A DNA stretch of 64,000 nt from positions 434,001 through 498,000 of the forward strand of contig CAWEZX010000004.1 in assembly GCA_963813555.1 (NCBI GenBank), written 5' to 3'. A program made the translations under genes and the position numbers. The notes beneath the pieces are model-generated. The model made no database searches and was not told where the DNA came from. It was given only the letters and a program-made list of their open reading frames with translations. How positions within the stretch are numbered: the first letter of the stretch is position 1; the number at the start of each line of letters is the position of its first letter. Positions 56,917 to 64,000 of this stretch are shown one piece after another. This DNA comes from Roseiarcus sp963813555. GTDB taxonomy: Bacteria > Pseudomonadota > Alphaproteobacteria > Rhizobiales > Beijerinckiaceae.

Positions 56917-57973
56917 GAGCGGAATCCGATCATCCTGTATCGTCCTGATAACCACAGGATTTGAAGTAATTTATACATACCGAGGGCTCGAAGATTTCGG
57001 CGCAGGTTTCGAGGGCGCCCATCAGACCCGCGACGGTCCGCTCGGCGATTTTGCGCAGGAAGGCCTTGAGCTTGGAGAAGGCTTTTTCGATAGGGTTCAT
57101 ATCGGGACTGTAGGCTGGAAGATATCGCAACTGCGCGCCCGCCGCCTTGATCAGTTGCTCGACCCGCGGCCCCTTGTGAGCGGGGAGATTGTCCATGACG
57201 ACGGTCTCGCCGGGCGAGAGCGTGGGGACGAGGCATGTCTCCACCCAATCCTCGAACAGGGCGGCGTTGATCGGTCCGTCGAAAGTCCTTGCCGCCGTCA
57301 GGCCGCGAAGGCGAAGGCCGGCGACCAAAGTCACCGTTTTGTAGTGACTGTGCGGGATGGCCGACCGCAACCGGCGCCCGCGCCGGCAACGTCCGCTTTT
57401 GCGCGCGAGATTTGTGGAGGCTCCGGTCTCGTCAATGAAAACGAGTTTCGTCGGATCGAGATCGAGCTGTCCCGCGAACCATTCCCGGCGTCGATTTTGC
57501 ACGTCCGCGCGTTGTTGTTCCTCGGCATGCGCCGTTTTTTTAAAGGTGATCTGGTGACGGTCGAAGAAACGCCACAGCACGGAGACCGCAAAGCGCTCGC
57601 CGCTATTGGCGATCAGCTGCTCCCGGATCTCGAGCAGCGTTATGTCCGGCCTGCGCCGGATCAGGCCCAACAGATAGTCGCGATGCGCCTCGATTCGGCG
57701 GGAGCGGCGGTCGCCGCCGGAAGGCGCCGGCCAAATCTCGCCCGTGGTATTGAACCGCTTTACCCAGCGCACCGCGCTCGCCACGCTCACTTTGAAACGC
57801 GCGGCCGCCTGATTGCGCGACAACCCGCCCAAGACCACCGCCTCGACCACGCGCTCGCGAAGATCGTTGGAAAGACCCATCCCCCGCCGTCCCCATTCTC
57901 GCAGTGAATGAGGAAGCAGAAATTAACCAATTCGGGAATCCCCCCGCCAATTCAATCCGTTCGGATACTGCTC
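56917..57973 (-). mobile_element. IS630-type insertion sequence (third type) in quiC
   Basis: A 1057-bp element with imperfect inverted ends GAGCGGAATCC / GAGCAGTATCC, flanked by TA (56915-56916 and 57974-57975) within CTAG. It abuts the IS1634-type element at the shared CTAG. Removing both elements restores the quiC reading frame through AAC CTA GTT GTC. Either insertion order explains the structure. Confidence 0.88.
56930..57880 (-). CDS. IS630-family transposase, single frame
   Basis: A 316-residue transposase. The N-terminal HTH is LSRNQAAARFKVSVASAVRW. The DDE core has LVFIDETGASTNLARKSGRC (D), TVVMDNLPAHKGPRVEQLIK (D) and YSPDMNPIEKAFSKLKAFLR (E). Unlike copies A and B it needs no frameshift. 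It belongs to the common IS630 group with the VFIDETGAST motif. Frame intact, probably active. Confidence 0.92.
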   Translation of the reverse strand: MGLSNDLRERVVEAVVLGGLSRNQAAARFKVSVASAVRWVKRFNTTGEIWPAPSGGDRRSRRIEAHRDYLLGLIRRRPDITLLEIREQLIANSGERFAVSVLWRFFDRHQITFKKTAHAEEQQRADVQNRRREWFAGQLDLDPTKLVFIDETGASTNLARKSGRCRRGRRLRSAIPHSHYKTVTLVAGLRLRGLTAARTFDGPINAALFEDWVETCLVPTLSPGETVVMDNLPAHKGPRVEQLIKAAGAQLRYLPAYSPDMNPIEKAFSKLKAFLRKIAERTVAGLMGALETCAEIFEPSVCINYFKSCGYQDDTG

Positions 57974-58997
57974 TAGGTTGATTTTCCCCTGCGTATAGAG
58001 ATCGACGTCCTTCGAACGATGCCGGCCCGCGCATTGGAACCCCAGGCCCTCGATCAGCGCGATCAGTTCGCTCGCGGCCGCGTCGCCGACCGCGAATTCG
58101 ATGAATTCGGCGCGCTCGAACTCTTGGCGCGGGCGGAAGCGGCAGGAGGTCAGCGGGCGGCGCATCGCCCTGCGCGGCGCGCTTGGCGGTCAGGGCTTCG
58201 CCCGCCGCCCTGAGCGACCGCATCCCATCGATGGCGATGGCGGTTGGGGACGCGCCGCGAAACTGGTCGTTGAAGATTTCGAGCGACAGCGGCCCTCGAT
58301 ACCCGGAGCGCGTCACCGCGTCGAGATAATCGACGATCGGGTAGTCGCCCTGACCGGGGTAGCATCGATAATGGCGGCTTAGCGACAGCGGGTCCATCAC
58401 CAGAGCTGGCGCGTCGGCGACCTGCACGAGCGCGATCTTGGCGGCCGGCAGGGCGGCGATCGGCTCGATCGGATTGCCGCGGACGCAGATATGAAAACTG
58501 TCGAGCACCAGGCCGAGGTTATCGCGATCGGCGGCGCGCACGAGGTCCCAGGCGGTGGTCCAGTCCTTGACCCAGCGTCCCCACGCGAGCGCTTCGTAGC
58601 CGATGCGCATGCCCCGCTGGCGCGCGAGATCGCCGAGTTCCGCAAGGTCTCCGGCGGCGCGCTCGGGATCATTGATCGCGTCCGGGGAAACATTGGAGCA
58701 GAGACACAGCAGACGCGCGCCGAGCTCGTGCATGAGGTCGAGCTTTCGCGCGGCGCGGTCGAAGTTCCTCGCCCGAACGGGATCGGGCATCGCTTCGAAG
58801 TCTCGCAGCGGCTGCAGCGCGACGATTTCAAGCCCCAGATCGGCGGCCAAAAGCCGCGCGTCGCGCGGCTTGCCCCTGAAGAAGGTCAGATCGTTCTCAA
58901 AGATCTCAACGGCGCGAAAGCCTGCCTTGGCTGCGGCGGCAAGTTTGTCCTCCAGGGCGCCGCCCATGCAAACGGAGGCGATCGACCATCTGAGCAT
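57973..58997 (-). pseudogene. quiC: 3-dehydroshikimate dehydratase (QuiC), N-terminal TIM-barrel part
   Basis: Starts MLRWSIASVCMGGALEDKLA at 58997, with AAAGGGA upstream. Metal ligands of the AP-endonuclease-2 type barrel are visible: Glu in MRIGYEALAWGRWV, Asp in LVLDSFHICVRG, Gln in IALVQVADAPAL and Glu in LSLEIFNDQFRG. The frame breaks at 58118-58123 (GAACTC on the plus strand); one base less gives GACTC and PAPRVERAEFIEFAVGDAA. After DVDLYTQGKINL it runs into the IS630-type element. It converts 3-dehydroshikimate to protocatechuate and should be the first gene of the operon. Split by the IS elements, so the full fusion cannot be made. Confidence 0.9.
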
Positions 58998-59044
58998 CAA
59001 GGGATCCCTTTGACTGTCCTCAACTGGTCAAGACGCTAACCTGA

Positions 59045-59320
59045 CCGCCCGCCGTTCCGGAGACGAGCGCGCCCGGATAGATTGGCCGCATGTAGGGCTT
59101 CATGAGTCAGACGCGCCCCATCGCCTCATGCACGGTCGCGACGCCGTAGCGCCCGAGCGCCTCGACGGCGGCGCGTTCCGCGCGCTTGACCTTGCGTCCG
59201 ACGACGCCCAGTTCGGTCACCGGCCCCTCCTTCCGCTCCCCGCGCGCTGCGCCTCGTGGAGACGCGGATCGACCCGTCGCATCGACTTCATAGTCCTGAT
59301 GCCGGCGCAGGTGCAACGCT
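59045..59320 (-). pseudogene. Partial duplicate of the MFS-ligK junction
   Basis: The bases are closely similar to 51465-51730. They include the first 55 codons of ligK (GTG start at 59220, VTELGVVGRKVKRAERAAVE), its leader and a trace of the 3' end of the upstream MFS gene. The copy is broken by an in-frame TGA (59107-59109, where ligK has a Gly codon) and ends near 59045, just upstream of quiC. It has diverged by scattered substitutions, mostly at third positions, so it is not a recent or assembly duplicate. It suggests a second ligK-like operon once preceded quiC. Confidence 0.85.
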
Positions 59321-59631
59321 AGCGGTCAGGGCACATGAAAATCGCGCGAAACCGCGGTGCAGGACGGCGAAGATTTATTCGTATTTGATGCTCAGCCCGG
59401 CATTTCGCTGTTGGATTGGCGCCGATTGTGCGGCGACCGAGGCTGTGAGGCTTGGGTCGCGCCGGCGGGTGTGGGGCGCCAGTGGGGTTCAAAACCAGTC
59501 GCCTCTGACTTCGGTTCGGGCCGCTTTGGCGGAAAGCAGTCTTTACCTAAAAGATTGCTTGACGTCGGCTACGCCAGAAGCGGACACCGGGTCTCCAGTC
59601 TGGACCGGCAACTCGCACCGACACCGTGGTC
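59321..59631. other. Intergenic region without a supported gene
   Basis: About 310 bases between the ligK fragment and the GGCT-like gene. Frames of up to 180 codons on the plus strand lack any domain and overlap the downstream minus-strand gene. Part of the promoter for quiC was presumably upstream here before rearrangement. Nothing else was recognised. Confidence 0.4.
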
Positions 59632-60699
59632 TCACCGTCCGGGATCACCGAGCGTGGCCCGCTGCCTCTGGTCCCGTGTCTTGTTGGGATCTTCGATGGC
59701 CTCAACTGACTGAATACATTCGGCAACATACTCCGGCGGCAGACCGTGTTCTTTGCCTCCGGCAAGGACAAACTCCTTGTACCAGCCGTAGGGCTTGAGG
59801 CTGTCGTCGATGTAGTCGGGAGTGGCGAGATAGGTAAGGACCTTCCGCCTGCGGCCTTTCTCGTTAATGACCGTGACCATCGCGTGCTCGTAGCCGCTGC
59901 CCAGGCCTTCCGCCTTATCTAGCTTCCCGCGCTCGGCAGGATCGAAGCTGAACAGGACGCCGATCACGCTGTTGTCGCTGTCACTGGCAAATGCGTTGCA
60001 TTTCCCAGACTTGTCCGTGCTGCGCTTGTGGAAGCGAAGCGCATGCCCGGGCAAGGTGGCAGTGCCGAGCGGCCTGCAACTCGGGATCCGCGTGCGAAGC
60101 CGGGCGGTCGACATGTTGGACCCGTAGGCAAAATAGACGACAGGCTCCGGTGGCCCGGTCTCTGTTTTTTCCAGCGGCTCGATCGACGGATCGCCCGGCT
60201 TGAGGATCGTGCGCAGCGGCACTGTCATGATGCTGCGCTCGTCTGATTTTTCGCCTTCGCGAGTGATGAGGGGCTGTCCATTCTCAAGATCGAGGATTGG
60301 AACGGGCCTGCCGGTCCATCCGCAGTCGGCACAACTCGGTCGTTCCCAGAGTACGCCGGGTGCGGCGGTATTTTCGCCCCGTTCGGGTTCGAGCTGGGGC
60401 GAGCCGCAGTTCGGGCATTCATTGGGTACGCCGCGCAACTCGCGAAGGATCAATGACGCCGCCATGCCGCAGGCATGCTGGATCAACGAATGCGCCATGT
60501 CGGCATCAGTCCAAGTGGCCGATTTTGAATGCGTCAGCCAGTTGGAAAACGTCCATGCGGACTCAAGCGCACCCTTAAGGACCCCGCGACGCTCTTTATT
60601 GGTGTCGCCGGCCAGAAGATCGTTGCAGATGATCTCCGTCCACACGCGGAAGTTCGCACGCTGTGGCGGCGTGTTGAAAGCCGCGCGTGTCGCTAGCAT
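59632..60699 (-). CDS. Zinc-ribbon protein with C-terminal gamma-glutamylcyclotransferase-like domain
   Basis: About 355 residues from the ATG at 60699. A GTG at 60705 or a more upstream start overlapping the aldo/keto reductase gene is possible. Residues about 1-90 are helical (WTFSNWLTHSKSATWTDADM). Then comes a zinc ribbon with C95-x2-C98 (ECPNCGSPQ) and C123-x2-C126 (CADCGW). After a linker, a GGCT/AIG2-like domain starts VVYFAYGSNMSTARLRTRIP (YGSN motif, residues about 192-196) with DKAEGLGSGYEHAMVTV as the likely catalytic Glu segment. The combination is not one I recognise from a named system. Function unknown. Confidence 0.75.
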   Translation of the reverse strand: MLATRAAFNTPPQRANFRVWTEIICNDLLAGDTNKERRGVLKGALESAWTFSNWLTHSKSATWTDADMAHSLIQHACGMAASLILRELRGVPNECPNCGSPQLEPERGENTAAPGVLWERPSCADCGWTGRPVPILDLENGQPLITREGEKSDERSIMTVPLRTILKPGDPSIEPLEKTETGPPEPVVYFAYGSNMSTARLRTRIPSCRPLGTATLPGHALRFHKRSTDKSGKCNAFASDSDNSVIGVLFSFDPAERGKLDKAEGLGSGYEHAMVTVINEKGRRRKVLTYLATPDYIDDSLKPYGWYKEFVLAGGKEHGLPPEYVAECIQSVEAIEDPNKTRDQRQRATLGDPGR

Positions 60700-60749
60700 C
60701 TGCACGGCGACAGCAGCTGCGAACCTTCGTGTCGGGCAGCAAAGCTCTC

Positions 60750-61703
60750 TCAGCCGGACCAGCGCGTCCCGCGGAGATCCTTCCAAGGACCGCCATCCAC
60801 ATAGCGCTCCGGATACAGGGCCTTCGAACGCGGGTCTTCCGCGGTATCGAGCTGGAGCACCATCCACTTCGGGTACGGAACGCCAGGATCCGAGGCCGCG
60901 TCCAAGAGCCGAACGTCTTCGTCCGAGAGCCGAAGGTCTACGGCGCCGATGTTATCTTCCAGTTGCTCAGCCTTCCGGGCCGCCACGATCACACTGCTGA
61001 CCGCGGGCCGGCCCAGCACCCACGACAGCGCCGCACGGGCCGGACTTGCGTTATGCCGAGCAGCCACCTGCTTTAGCGTGTCCACGACGCGGTAGCCAAT
61101 ATCCTTGTCAAACGGCACAAACGAGCCTGCCTCCGCGAACCGTGTGCCGGCAGGGGCAGGGTTGGCGCGGCTGTACTTACCCGCGAGGAAGCCGCCGGCA
61201 AGCGAACTCCAAACCAGGATACCGATGTTGTGATATTCGGCGAACGACTGGAACTCATATTCAAGGCCTCGGCCGACGAGGCTGTAATACATCTGCGCCG
61301 TAACGAATTTCTCCAATTCCAGGCGCTCCTGCAGCATCACCGCGGTGGCCGCCTGCCATGACATGTAGTTGGAGAGCCCGATATAGCGGACCTTCCCCTG
61401 GCGCACGACATCGTCAAGTGTTCGCACTGTCTCCTCGAGAGGCGTGTTGCTGTCCCATCCATGCACTTGGTAGAGGTCGATGTAATCGGTCTGCAGCCGT
61501 TGGAGACTGGCCTCCACTTCGCGCATGATGTTCACCCGCGTGGCGCCGCTCCGATTGAGATTGTCGCTCATTGGGAGCCGGACCTTGGTAGCCAGGACGA
61601 TCTCCGTCCTCGCACCTTTCAAGGCATTACCGACTAGAGTTTCGCTCTCCCCGAGGCTGTACACGTCCGCGGTGTCGATGAAGTTGATACCCCTATCCAG
61701 GGC
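60750..61703 (-). pseudogene. Aldo/keto reductase, C-terminal part (gene split by IS630 copy B)
   Basis: It continues the reductase from ALDRGINFIDTADVYSLGES (Asp and Tyr of the catalytic tetrad) through VLATKVRLP (Lys) and YIDLYQVHGWD (His) to the NADP-binding C-terminus VSSVIVAARKAEQLEDNIGA. The 129 bases at 62837-62965 and these 954 bases total 361 codons without a frame change when the IS and one TA are removed. Without the IS it would be a normal Tas/YajO-type reductase. Now it lacks its start and cofactor-loop residues. Confidence 0.92.
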
Positions 61704-61705
61704 TA

Positions 61706-62836
61706 AGCAGATTCCGTTTGGCTAACCAACGGATAGGTTTTTTGCGGTTGGCTGCCTGCGCCGATTCGCAAGGTGTATGACATGGCGGGAAAGTCTCCGA
61801 TTATGGCGAGCGATGAACAACGCGCCGGCCTCTTGGCTGTTGCCGGTTCGCGCGATCGCGGCGAGGCGGACCGCGCCCGCGCCGTGCTTTTGACGCTGGC
61901 TGGTTGGACCAGCCCCAAGATCGCGGAGGCGTTTGGCGTGCGCGAAGATACGGTTCGGCTGTGGCGCAGCGACTTCACCGCCGGCGGTGTGGCAGCGCTG
62001 AAGACCAGCATCGCGCCGGGCCCGCCTCCAGTGAAGAGTGAAGCCGCCATGCGCGTCGCCACCCCGCTGCTGGAAGAACCTGTGGCCGACCGGCGCAACT
62101 GGACGATCCCCCGCCTTCGCGCCGAGATCGAAGCGCGCGAGGGCGTGCGCATCAGCCGTTCGCAACTGTCCAAGGCCTTGCGAAAAAAAAGTTCCGCTGG
62201 CGGCGGCCCCGGCACACGCTGAAGGGACGTCAGACGGAAAGCGAGGTGGAACGGGTGGGGCTGCGCCTGCAACTGCGCAAACAGCAGGCCGAAGCGGGCG
62301 ACATCGTTCTTCTCTACGGCGATGAGAGCGAGGCGCTGACCCATCCCTATCTCGCCCGCGCCTGGGCGAAGTCGGGGGCGGACTTGCGTGTGCCGGCGCC
62401 GGGGCAGGCCAAGAAGGTCGCGATGCTGGGGTCGCTCGATCCCCTCACGCGCCAACTCATCGTCCATACCAGCCCGACCAAGCGCAGCGGCGATTTCATC
62501 GCCCATCTGGAGCAACTCGACCGTCTCTTTGGACCGCAGCCCGGGCGACAGGCCAAGCCGGTCGTGCTGGTCGAGGACAATGGTCCGATCCACACCAGCA
62601 AACGCTCGCTCGCCGCCCTGGCCGCCCGCGCGCACTGGCTCACCGTCGAATGGCTGCCGAAATACACCCCCGAACTCAACGACATCGAGCCGGTCTGGCG
62701 CGATCTTAAGGCCCATCACCTCGCCCACCAGACCTTCACCGACGCCGACGCGCTCGACCAGGCCATCCATCACGCCGTCATTGATCTCAACCGCGAGCGC
62801 ATCCCCAATCCGTTGGCCAAGCCACGAATCTCTGCT
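61706..62836 (+). mobile_element. IS630-family insertion sequence, copy B
   Basis: An 1131-bp element, ends AGCAGA...TCTGCT, flanked by TA (61704-61705 and 62837-62838) within a restored CTAG. It is nearly identical to copy A at 1675-2806 and in opposite orientation. It is inserted in the aldo/keto reductase gene. Excision in silico of the element and one TA gives ATG GTG AAG CTA GCC CTG, a perfect reading frame. Confidence 0.95.
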
Positions 62837-62839
62837 TAG
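61773..62839 (+). CDS. IS630-family transposase, two frames joined by -1 frameshift (copy B)
   Basis: Same organisation as copy A. A GTG start at 61773 opens frame 1 (HTH, to 62222), an eight-A slip site lies at 62183-62190, and the DDE frame runs to 62839 (YGDESEALTHP, VEDNGPIHTS, LNDIEPVWRDLK). A handful of amino-acid differences separate it from copy A. The stop codon is formed at the element end. Probably active. Confidence 0.9.
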
Positions 62840-62965
62840 CTTCACCATTCGCGTGGTGTCCTCCTGGCCGAGGTTGCCCATGTTCATCTTGCCGCCGAAC
62901 TGCATCGTGCCAAGCGCCACTTCGCTCACGATGAGGCCGGTATTCCCTAGTTTTCTATACTTCAT
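62837..62965 (-). pseudogene. Aldo/keto reductase, N-terminal part
   Basis: Forty-three codons starting MKYRKLGNTGLIVSEVALGT at 62965, with AAGGAG upstream. The part ends in MVKL at the IS630 insertion. This is the first beta-alpha unit of the aldo/keto reductase whose remainder is at 60750-61703. The frame now reads through into the IS end, producing no useful protein. Confidence 0.92.
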
Positions 62966-63167
62966 CTCCCACACTCCTTGCCGTCCTTCCGGGAGGGCTC
63001 AGATTGACACGTTCGAGTTCGACTTGGCCTGGCCAGAATTGGGCTCTGCCCGAATGGCCAGTTAACGGCGATTCGCGACGTTGAATCGGTTGCGACGACC
63101 TTCTGCTTCGGGTCGAAGCCGATCCAACTGATTGTGTTTCGGGCCTGGGCAATTTGGTCGAAGAATT

Positions 63168-63476
63168 GGCTCTTATAGCGTCACCTGTTGGTCACCGGGG
63201 AATCGCGATATGGCAGACCAGCAGGCGGTCCTTAAGGCGTCATGGCCGGGCTTGTCTCGGCCACCCACGTGGTTCGGCGCATCGAACGCTCGCAAGCCAG
63301 CGACAAGGGTCGAAAGATCTCGTGTTTATAGCCCTTTGCGGTCGGCCGCGCCGATGCCAGCCGCCACGTCTTTGAGGCGGCGCGGCGTGGATGGCCGGGA
63401 CAAGCCCGGCCATGGCCAAGGGGATCAGAGGCGCAGCCGGAAAAAAGGCTGACCAACATGGAACGCTATAAGAGCC
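63168..63476. mobile_element. IS1595-derived miniature element (MITE) carrying REP-like palindromes
   Basis: A 309-bp non-coding element with 13-bp perfect inverted ends GGCTCTTATAGCG / CGCTATAAGAGCC. It is flanked by 8-bp near-identical direct repeats GAAGAATT (63160-63167) and AAAGAATT (63477-63484), the duplication length of IS1595. The ends match the end of the IS1595 element that starts right after at 63485. It has no transposase and contains a large inverted repeat. Confidence 0.82.
63241..63413. repeat. REP-like inverted repeat pair inside the MITE
   Basis: The arms CATGGCCGGGCTTGTCTCGG (from 63241, continuing to 63269) and its inverse (63386-63413, containing GGACAAGCCCGGCCATG) match over about 28 bases with two or three mismatches. 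This palindrome unit is widespread between genes in Bradyrhizobium-like and related genomes. The pair could fold into a long hairpin with a 116-base loop. Confidence 0.7.
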
Positions 63477-63484
63477 AAAGAATT

Positions 63485-64000
63485 GGCTCTTATAGCGTTA
63501 GTTGTTGGTATGGGCCGATTCCGATGGCGCTCTTGATCCAGTTTTGTGGCGTGATTTGTCGATCCCAGGCTTCGAGGGCGCGCCGCCAGCCGAGATAATT
63601 TGGCAGGTTCTTGGTGGCGACGCCGTTGAAGCGATTGAGCCATTGCTTGAGACGGCTGTGGTAGGCGTTGACGTTGTTGATATGCAGGTGGGGCGCCGCG
63701 GGGACAGGCTTTCCCGGGGAAGGAACGGCGTGAAAGGGGATGTTGGCCTGGCGGGCGAAGGAGGCCAGCGGTTTGCCGCCATCGCCGATCAAGTGATTTG
63801 CGGACGTAACGACACCGGTCAGGACGGCGGCGATCGAAGCGCTGTCGTCGTTTGGCAGAACGGCGTCGAAAGTTGCGCCCTTTCGGTCGCGGGCGACGAG
63901 CACGGGAATGTTGTCCTGATAGGGGCCCGGATGACGGGCCGTTCCGCCGCGTTTGCGAGCCTTGCGAGGCAGATCGGACCACCGCCCCTTGAAAGATTTA
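63485..64000 (-). mobile_element. IS1595-family element, right part (truncated by window end)
   Basis: It begins with the terminal repeat GGCTCTTATAGCG directly after the 8-bp repeat shared with the MITE. The transposase gene fills the rest and continues beyond the window. Its stop codon lies inside the inverted repeat. Confidence 0.85.
63490..64000 (-). CDS. IS1595-family (ISXO2-like) transposase, C-terminal part
   Basis: About 170 codons, open at the right window edge, reading FKGRWSDLPRKARKRGG, PYQDNIPVLVARDRKGATFD, HLIGDGGKPLASFARQANIP, HINNVNAYHSRLKQWLNRFN and LPNYLGWRRALEAWDRQ. These are the DDE/N-type blocks of the ISXO2 domain (second Asp in IGDGGK, then HINNVNAYHSRLK). The frame is intact in the visible part, and the element could mobilise the neighbouring MITE. 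Confidence 0.9.
   Translation of the reverse strand, partial: KSFKGRWSDLPRKARKRGGTARHPGPYQDNIPVLVARDRKGATFDAVLPNDDSASIAAVLTGVVTSANHLIGDGGKPLASFARQANIPFHAVPSPGKPVPAAPHLHINNVNAYHSRLKQWLNRFNGVATKNLPNYLGWRRALEAWDRQITPQNWIKSAIGIGPYQQLTL

Noticed and set aside
54990..57389. 799-codon protein extending the IS1634 transposase upstream
   Set aside because: The extra N-terminal part is read through the neighbouring IS630-type element across the junction. The transposase starts at 56762 inside its own element.
61703..62974. 423-codon protein fusing the reductase N-terminus to IS sequence
   Set aside because: The frame simply reads antisense through IS630 copy B. It is a by-product of the insertion.

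Overview
The window looks like the chromosome of a GC-rich alphaproteobacterium, most likely of the Hyphomicrobiales (Rhizobiales). The evidence is the atpHAGDC-type operon, a bifunctional RhaD aldolase/dehydrogenase beside rhaTPQSK, an fdsGBA-fdhD-fdsD formate dehydrogenase operon, an oxyR-katG divergent pair, a DUF1127 protein and REP-like palindromes of the kind common in this order. Genus is not determined. No phage, plasmid backbone, rRNA or CRISPR was seen; one tRNA-Gly(TCC) is present.

Layout. 1-2.8 kb: IS110 remnant, frameshifted LysR regulator, IS630 copy A. 2.9-4.8 kb: DUF1127 protein, MarR-GNAT fusion, orphan gene. 4.9-13.5 kb: L-rhamnose uptake and catabolism (rhaD divergent from rhaTPQS-rhaK, with only a stub of a DeoR regulator). 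13.6-19.5 kb: MFS carrier, VOC protein and WYL regulator, PAP2/haloperoxidase-type phosphatase, formylglycine-generating enzyme. 19.6-25 kb: F1 ATP synthase genes with an unrelated predicted lipoprotein gene wedged between atpA and atpG. 25-31.5 kb: oxyR/katG, lepA, a GlcG/HbpS protein, tRNA-Gly. 31.9-34.7 kb: decayed ribose-type ABC genes and IS debris. 35-45.5 kb: leuD, SCO protein, LysR regulator plus the NAD-dependent molybdenum formate dehydrogenase operon, and a FUSC-family exporter. 45.7-47.6 kb: IS graveyard and an orphan gene behind a CRP-like site. 47.7-59.3 kb: shikimate/dehydroshikimate to protocatechuate to 4,5-cleavage operon (quiC, aroE-like, MFS, ligK, ligI, ligA, ligB, ligC), with quiC split by two stacked IS elements. 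59.6-64 kb: gamma-glutamylcyclotransferase-like fusion, an aldo/keto reductase split by IS630 copy B, an IS1595-derived MITE and an IS1595 element running off the end.

Metabolic logic. The quiC-lig operon would take up shikimate-type compounds, convert dehydroshikimate to protocatechuate and cleave it toward pyruvate and oxaloacetate. No oxalomesaconate hydratase (ligJ/galB) is present, and quiC is broken. The fds operon oxidises formate to CO2 with NAD+. The rha cluster lacks the isomerase and mutarotase in this window.

Two cross-cutting observations matter for any reader. First, many apparent frameshifts (atpD, katG twice, quiC, rbsA', a LysR gene) are repaired by deleting one base at a GANTC motif, the CcrM methylation site: GACTC reads GAACTC and GAATC reads GAAATC. 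These are therefore probably systematic sequencing errors rather than pseudogenes. Second, four independent transposon junctions sit exactly at CTAG.
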